A stretch of DNA of 7,163 bases, taken from contig CAMWRO010000151.1 of the NCBI GenBank assembly GCA_947176615.1, forward strand, positions 1 to 7,163. The letters run 5' to 3'. Shown in pieces: positions 4,218 to 7,163 of this stretch; position 1 is the stretch's first letter, and each line of letters begins with the position of its first letter. The DNA comes from an uncultured Porphyromonadaceae bacterium. GTDB lineage: Bacteria; Bacteroidota; Bacteroidia; Bacteroidales; Muribaculaceae. A program made the position numbers and the translations under genes. A model generated the notes under the pieces. It had not been told where the DNA came from. It made no database searches and saw nothing but the letters and a program-made list of their open reading frames with translations.

Positions 4218-6758
4218 TCAATACCCGAGGGTGATATTGTCAATCCACAGTTGATTCCCGATAGCGGTGGCTGTCTGCGGGTCAAAATATAGTGCCACGC
4301 TCGCGTCTTCCTGCTCGATGGTTCCATATTTGGCCGAAGAACTGAACATGACTCTTATGGCTGATGCCTTGGCCCCGAAAACCGGATAATCGATGGGGAC
4401 ACTGAAGGCGGTGTAACCCGAGGCAAAGGCCAGATGGTATTCTTTGTCGGCAAGCACTGTCTCCACGCCGTTGTGGACGCCTAAGACCTCTACCTTGATT
4501 AGAGCACGTTCATCGCGGGAATTAGTGGCGGGAATAAATCTGTAGTATCCGTTCAACGACAGGGGGCGGGCGTTAAATGAAATCCCTTCTTTATAGACTT
4601 CTTTTCCCGATTCGGGGTTAAACGAATACTCTCCAAGGAACAGTTTGCCGGCTGCCCGATGGGCTATTTCAGGAATGTTTTTTGAATAATCGGTATAAGG
4701 TTCCGATTCTTGAAGATAGGGCTGGATTTCCGGGCCGTTCAGATCATATCCCACGCTGGTCAGTTTTACTCCGTAGGCTCCGTTGGCAGCATCGGTTACC
4801 GAAAACACCGAAGGCTGCATGTACCAAGTGTTTTTGTTTGCCGCCGATTTGCAGAACGTTTTTGCATTAGTGTTAGCCCATCCTTTTACAGGGGTGCTGA
4901 GGTGATAGGTCGTGAAATTCTGGCGATTGAAGATTGCGACAGAGTTCTGGGAATATCGGCCGCCGCTTGGAAGGTCATCATATTTTATGCTTTCTTTTGT
5001 GTCTTCAAAGTCACAGTTGGGAAGTGATGGCGTACCTTCGGTTGTGACTGAGACCGGGGATGTGAAATCATTGTCGTCAGGCTCGGTCATGATGGTGGAA
5101 CGGAAATTGTAGGTGGTGGCGGGGGAGAGGCCCATGACCATTATATATCCGTTTTCGATGTCGCGCGATATGATCGGAAGCTCGGTGTCAGAAATAAAAA
5201 CAGAGGCATACTCGGTAATCATAGACAATAGCTCCGGGTCATTCGGTATGATGCGGATTCTTGCCACCCTTGCAAATGCATCTGCCTCGATTGAATAGGC
5301 GGGTGAAAGTCTCTTGATAGAAATAGTATCGCGTATCTGACCGCAGTATACTATCCGCAATGAGAGAGGGGCGGTGCCGGAAGGAATGGCAAAGGTCACC
5401 TCATACCGGCCATCCTCGTTCAAGGCAATATCCAGAATTTCGGTTTTTTCCCAGTTCCTGCCGTTGTCAGTCGAAATCTCGGCATAACAATTTTGGTCAG
5501 AAATGTTTTCAGCCTCTATTGTCAGAGTGACTGACGGATCTCCTACCTCTACCCGGCTGACAGACCGGATGTCGAGCTTGGCTTCCTCAGTGTTGACCAC
5601 GAGAGAAACGGGAGCGGATGACTGACCGTATTTGTCGGTAGCGATAATGGTAAACACGCTCCTGTTGTCGGTTCCCGGTCGGTAAACAAGCGAAGAAATC
5701 AGATTGTTAAATTCGACGGTTCCCCCGGTCGGCGTGATGCCGGCTATATCGAGTCCCGCACTCGACAGCTTGGCAAGTGTTTCGGAATCGGCATTCAGAA
5801 GGTCTGTTTCAGAAGGAAGCGATGCCACACTTGGCGAGGGTGATTTTATCGATAGAGTCAGGGAGGACAGTTCGGCCGGGGCGGATATATCAATTCCGAT
5901 GCCTGACGGGGGACAGGCTCCCTCGGTAACGGAAATGGGGGAGTCAGATACAAATCCGACCGGAACGATGGTCGGTGAAGGACTGTCAGCAATATGCTCG
6001 TCAATCAAAATGCTGTTATGGCCCTGTGTCTCCGCGCTGTTGTATTCAACAGACAGCACACGGGTATCTTTGTCATAATCAAAGGTGAGGTCGTAAACAT
6101 AGCGGGCCTTGGCAGCCGGGATTGAAACGGGGTTTATGATGAGTCCTTTTCCGTTGTCAAGTTCAATCGAGAGATACACAGCGATATTGTCAGGTCTCAT
6201 AAATGCAACCTGATTCTCGCTTGTTAACTCTACATAAGAGCCTCCGGGGGTATGTAGCAACAATGTGGCTGACGGAAATTCCGAGTTAAAGGCACCGGTA
6301 GGAGTGAATCTTACCGGAACGTTGGAGAGGGTGGCCGTAACAGCGGCCCGGGCCGTTTCCCCCGATGAGACCATCACACGGGCCGCTCCCTTGTAACAAG
6401 GGGACTGAATGCCTTCGACTTCAAGAGAACTATAAGAAACGGTAATGTCATAAGTCCCTTCGAGATAGCGTTCTATCTGAGGAAAATCGGCAGCCGATTC
6501 CCATGTGTGGCTGTATATCCCGTCAATATCGCTGATTGACACGGAACATTGCGAATCCGTTGGCTTGAAAAACATTATTTCGCTTCCATCGGGGGCAATG
6601 GCAGTAGGATCACACTCTATCCCAAGGGTCATAAAGCCGGAGCCGTTGCTGAGGACAACTCGGTCTTCAGTGCATGCGGTCAGACCTGTGATAATGGTTA
6701 ATCCGATAGTTATATAGGTCAGAAATCGATATTGGCGGTTCATGTCTCTGTAATTCAT
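4218..6758 (-). CDS. Large lipoprotein with DUF4493-like N-terminal part and C-terminal PCMD (putative carbohydrate metabolism) domain
   Basis: This is an 846-residue envelope lipoprotein: hydrophobic segment at about 12-26, then lipobox LTAC with Cys29 lipidated, followed by TEDR. Its acidic +2/+3 residues (Glu31, Asp32) fit surface export in Bacteroidota. Residues about 41-255 resemble DUF4493: GFMTLGIECD at the start, HTWESAADFP at 84-93, a CYKGAARVMVSSGET block at 121-135 and a VTATLSNVPVRFTP strand at 140-153. Residues 263-390 and 393-480 look like Ig-type beta domains (ATDKYGQSSAPVSLVVNT; EISTDNGRNWEKTE). Residues about 486-574 look FN3-like, ending LSPATTYNFRSTI and TTEG. The C-terminal 270 residues match the PCMD family in style: LPNCDFED at 579-586, VKGWAN, GKLFLGEYSF (640-649 region start at 639), ISFNARPLSLNGYYRF and a final LWIDNITLGY. 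A structural or glycan-binding surface role is plausible; no catalytic motif is seen. Start at 6758 or the in-frame ATG at 6743 is undecided. No SusC/SusD or glycoside hydrolase gene is adjacent in the window. Confidence 0.85.
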   Translation of the reverse strand: MNYRDMNRQYRFLTYITIGLTIITGLTACTEDRVVLSNGSGFMTLGIECDPTAIAPDGSEIMFFKPTDSQCSVSISDIDGIYSHTWESAADFPQIERYLEGTYDITVSYSSLEVEGIQSPCYKGAARVMVSSGETARAAVTATLSNVPVRFTPTGAFNSEFPSATLLLHTPGGSYVELTSENQVAFMRPDNIAVYLSIELDNGKGLIINPVSIPAAKARYVYDLTFDYDKDTRVLSVEYNSAETQGHNSILIDEHIADSPSPTIVPVGFVSDSPISVTEGACPPSGIGIDISAPAELSSLTLSIKSPSPSVASLPSETDLLNADSETLAKLSSAGLDIAGITPTGGTVEFNNLISSLVYRPGTDNRSVFTIIATDKYGQSSAPVSLVVNTEEAKLDIRSVSRVEVGDPSVTLTIEAENISDQNCYAEISTDNGRNWEKTEILDIALNEDGRYEVTFAIPSGTAPLSLRIVYCGQIRDTISIKRLSPAYSIEADAFARVARIRIIPNDPELLSMITEYASVFISDTELPIISRDIENGYIMVMGLSPATTYNFRSTIMTEPDDNDFTSPVSVTTEGTPSLPNCDFEDTKESIKYDDLPSGGRYSQNSVAIFNRQNFTTYHLSTPVKGWANTNAKTFCKSAANKNTWYMQPSVFSVTDAANGAYGVKLTSVGYDLNGPEIQPYLQESEPYTDYSKNIPEIAHRAAGKLFLGEYSFNPESGKEVYKEGISFNARPLSLNGYYRFIPATNSRDERALIKVEVLGVHNGVETVLADKEYHLAFASGYTAFSVPIDYPVFGAKASAIRVMFSSSAKYGTIEQEDASVALYFDPQTATAIGNQLWIDNITLGY

Positions 6759-6772
6759 TTTGTAAAATTACA
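6749..6772 (-). repeat. 7-bp inverted repeat enclosing the upstream start codon of the large lipoprotein gene
   Basis: On the minus strand TGTAATT (6772-6766) and AATTACA (6755-6749) are perfect inverted arms with a 10-nt loop. The ATG at 6758-6756 lies at the edge of the loop. All pairs but one per arm are A-T, so the hairpin would be weak. It could be a regulator site or a structure favouring initiation at the ATG at 6743, or chance. Confidence 0.4.
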
Positions 6773-6819
6773 TTTTTCTGACCGAATAACATTTGATAAC
6801 GCTATTAAAAGTTATTAAA

Positions 6820-6844
6820 CACACGTCAATCCTCCTGACGCACG
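6820..6844 (-). terminator. Weak hairpin after the truncated gene, possible terminator
   Basis: On the minus strand CGTGCGTCA (6844-6836) can pair with TGACGTGTG (6828-6820) through six Watson-Crick pairs and three G-U wobbles around a 7-nt loop. TTTAATAACTTTT follows. It starts 7 bp past the stop codon at 6851. The stem is imperfect and the T-tract broken, so it may be a weak terminator. The gap 6759-6850 has no clear TAnnTTTG element for the lipoprotein gene, so co-transcription with the upstream gene cannot be excluded. Confidence 0.35.
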
Positions 6845-6850
6845 GGCCGG

Positions 6851-7163
6851 TCAAAGCTCGCTGACAGGGATTGTGATGGATTTCTCTTTGTCAGAGCCCT
6901 TTTGCTTGTAGATGTATCTGATGCCGAGGTTGTCGCTCTTGAAAAGGTCAAGGAACTGGCTTTTTATTGCCTGACAAGCCGCAGCACGGGCCTCGGGTGT
7001 ATCTTCGATTGTGTCAAGAGAGCCGTCAAATTCAAACACCTCGGTGAAATAGCCGTCGGCAATATAGATGTCAGTAAGAGTAAGCCCGTCGCCCACATTG
7101 ATGGGAAGATGTTCTTTCAGGTCTCCGGTATATTTTTCCACCATTGCGGCAGTCGAGTCGGCA
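6851..7163 (-). CDS. Unrecognised protein, C-terminal part (5' end outside window)
   Basis: The frame is open from the window edge to a TGA at 6851-6853. Six codons precede the first in-frame Met at 7144 (ADSTAA), with no stop, so the true start is probably outside and the gene is partial. About 103 residues are visible: MVEKYTGDLKEHLPINVGDG, then TLTDIYIADGYFTEVFEFDG, an alpha-helical part (EARAAACQAIKSQFLDLF) and a C-terminal strand pattern (LGIRYIYKQKG, EKSITIPVSEL). The alternating strand-helix-strand pattern suggests a small alpha/beta domain like those of short exported Bacteroidales proteins. I cannot name a family or function. Its 92-bp distance from the large lipoprotein gene leaves operon membership open. 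Confidence 0.7.
   Translation of the reverse strand, partial: ADSTAAMVEKYTGDLKEHLPINVGDGLTLTDIYIADGYFTEVFEFDGSLDTIEDTPEARAAACQAIKSQFLDLFKSDNLGIRYIYKQKGSDKEKSITIPVSEL

Noticed and set aside
5704..6078. 124-codon open frame on the plus strand
   Set aside because: It lies entirely within the large lipoprotein gene, is Ser/Gly/Pro-rich low-complexity shadow sequence, and has no signals of its own.
1..7163. Mobile elements, CRISPR arrays, tRNA or rRNA, phage or toxin-antitoxin genes
   Set aside because: No transposase or integrase motifs, no regularly spaced repeats, no cloverleaf or rRNA-like stretches and no toxin-antitoxin-like gene pair were seen on either strand.

Overview
All recognisable genes in this window lie on the minus strand, so transcription runs from high to low coordinates. 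The best guess for the source is an order Bacteroidales bacterium, possibly Muribaculaceae-like. The evidence is a DUF4493/PCMD-type lipoprotein, Bacteroides-type promoter elements (TTTG at -33, TAnnTTTG at -7) in front of genes, almost no Shine-Dalgarno sequences, a C40 peptidase with SH3-like domains, and intermediate GC. The family-level placement is inference only.

In transcriptional order: (1) 7163-6851, the 3' end of an unrecognised small protein gene cut by the window edge. (2) 6758-4218, a large lipoprotein with an N-terminal DUF4493-like part, Ig/FN3-like middle domains and a C-terminal PCMD (putative carbohydrate metabolism) domain. (3) 4099-3926, a 57-residue coiled-coil plus single-membrane-segment microprotein with its own -7 promoter element and a strong intrinsic terminator. 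(4) 3814-2639, a secreted NlpC/P60 (C40) cell-wall peptidase with a near-canonical promoter. (5) 2565-2128, a 145-residue exported His/Cys-rich protein. (6) 2033-903, a CusB/CzcB-type periplasmic adaptor lipoprotein with His-rich ends. (7) 888-1, the N-terminal 296 residues of a CusA/CzcA-type RND metal efflux permease, cut by the window edge.

Genes 5-7 look like one heavy-metal efflux operon. A small His/Cys-rich envelope protein leads, followed by the adaptor and the proton-driven pump, with 14 bp between the last two. A terminator-like hairpin between the small protein and the adaptor could tune expression of the pump relative to the leader gene. The outer-membrane TolC-type partner is not in the window; it could lie beyond base 1. 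The upstream genes are ordinary envelope functions (surface lipoprotein, peptidoglycan hydrolase) with separate transcription signals.

I see no mobile element, CRISPR array, tRNA, rRNA or phage signature, and no intergenic stretch over 300 bp. The closest things to under-described biology are the His/Cys-rich leader protein, the 57-residue membrane microprotein, and the stand-alone DUF4493-PCMD lipoprotein. I did not find convincing evidence of a wholly new system.
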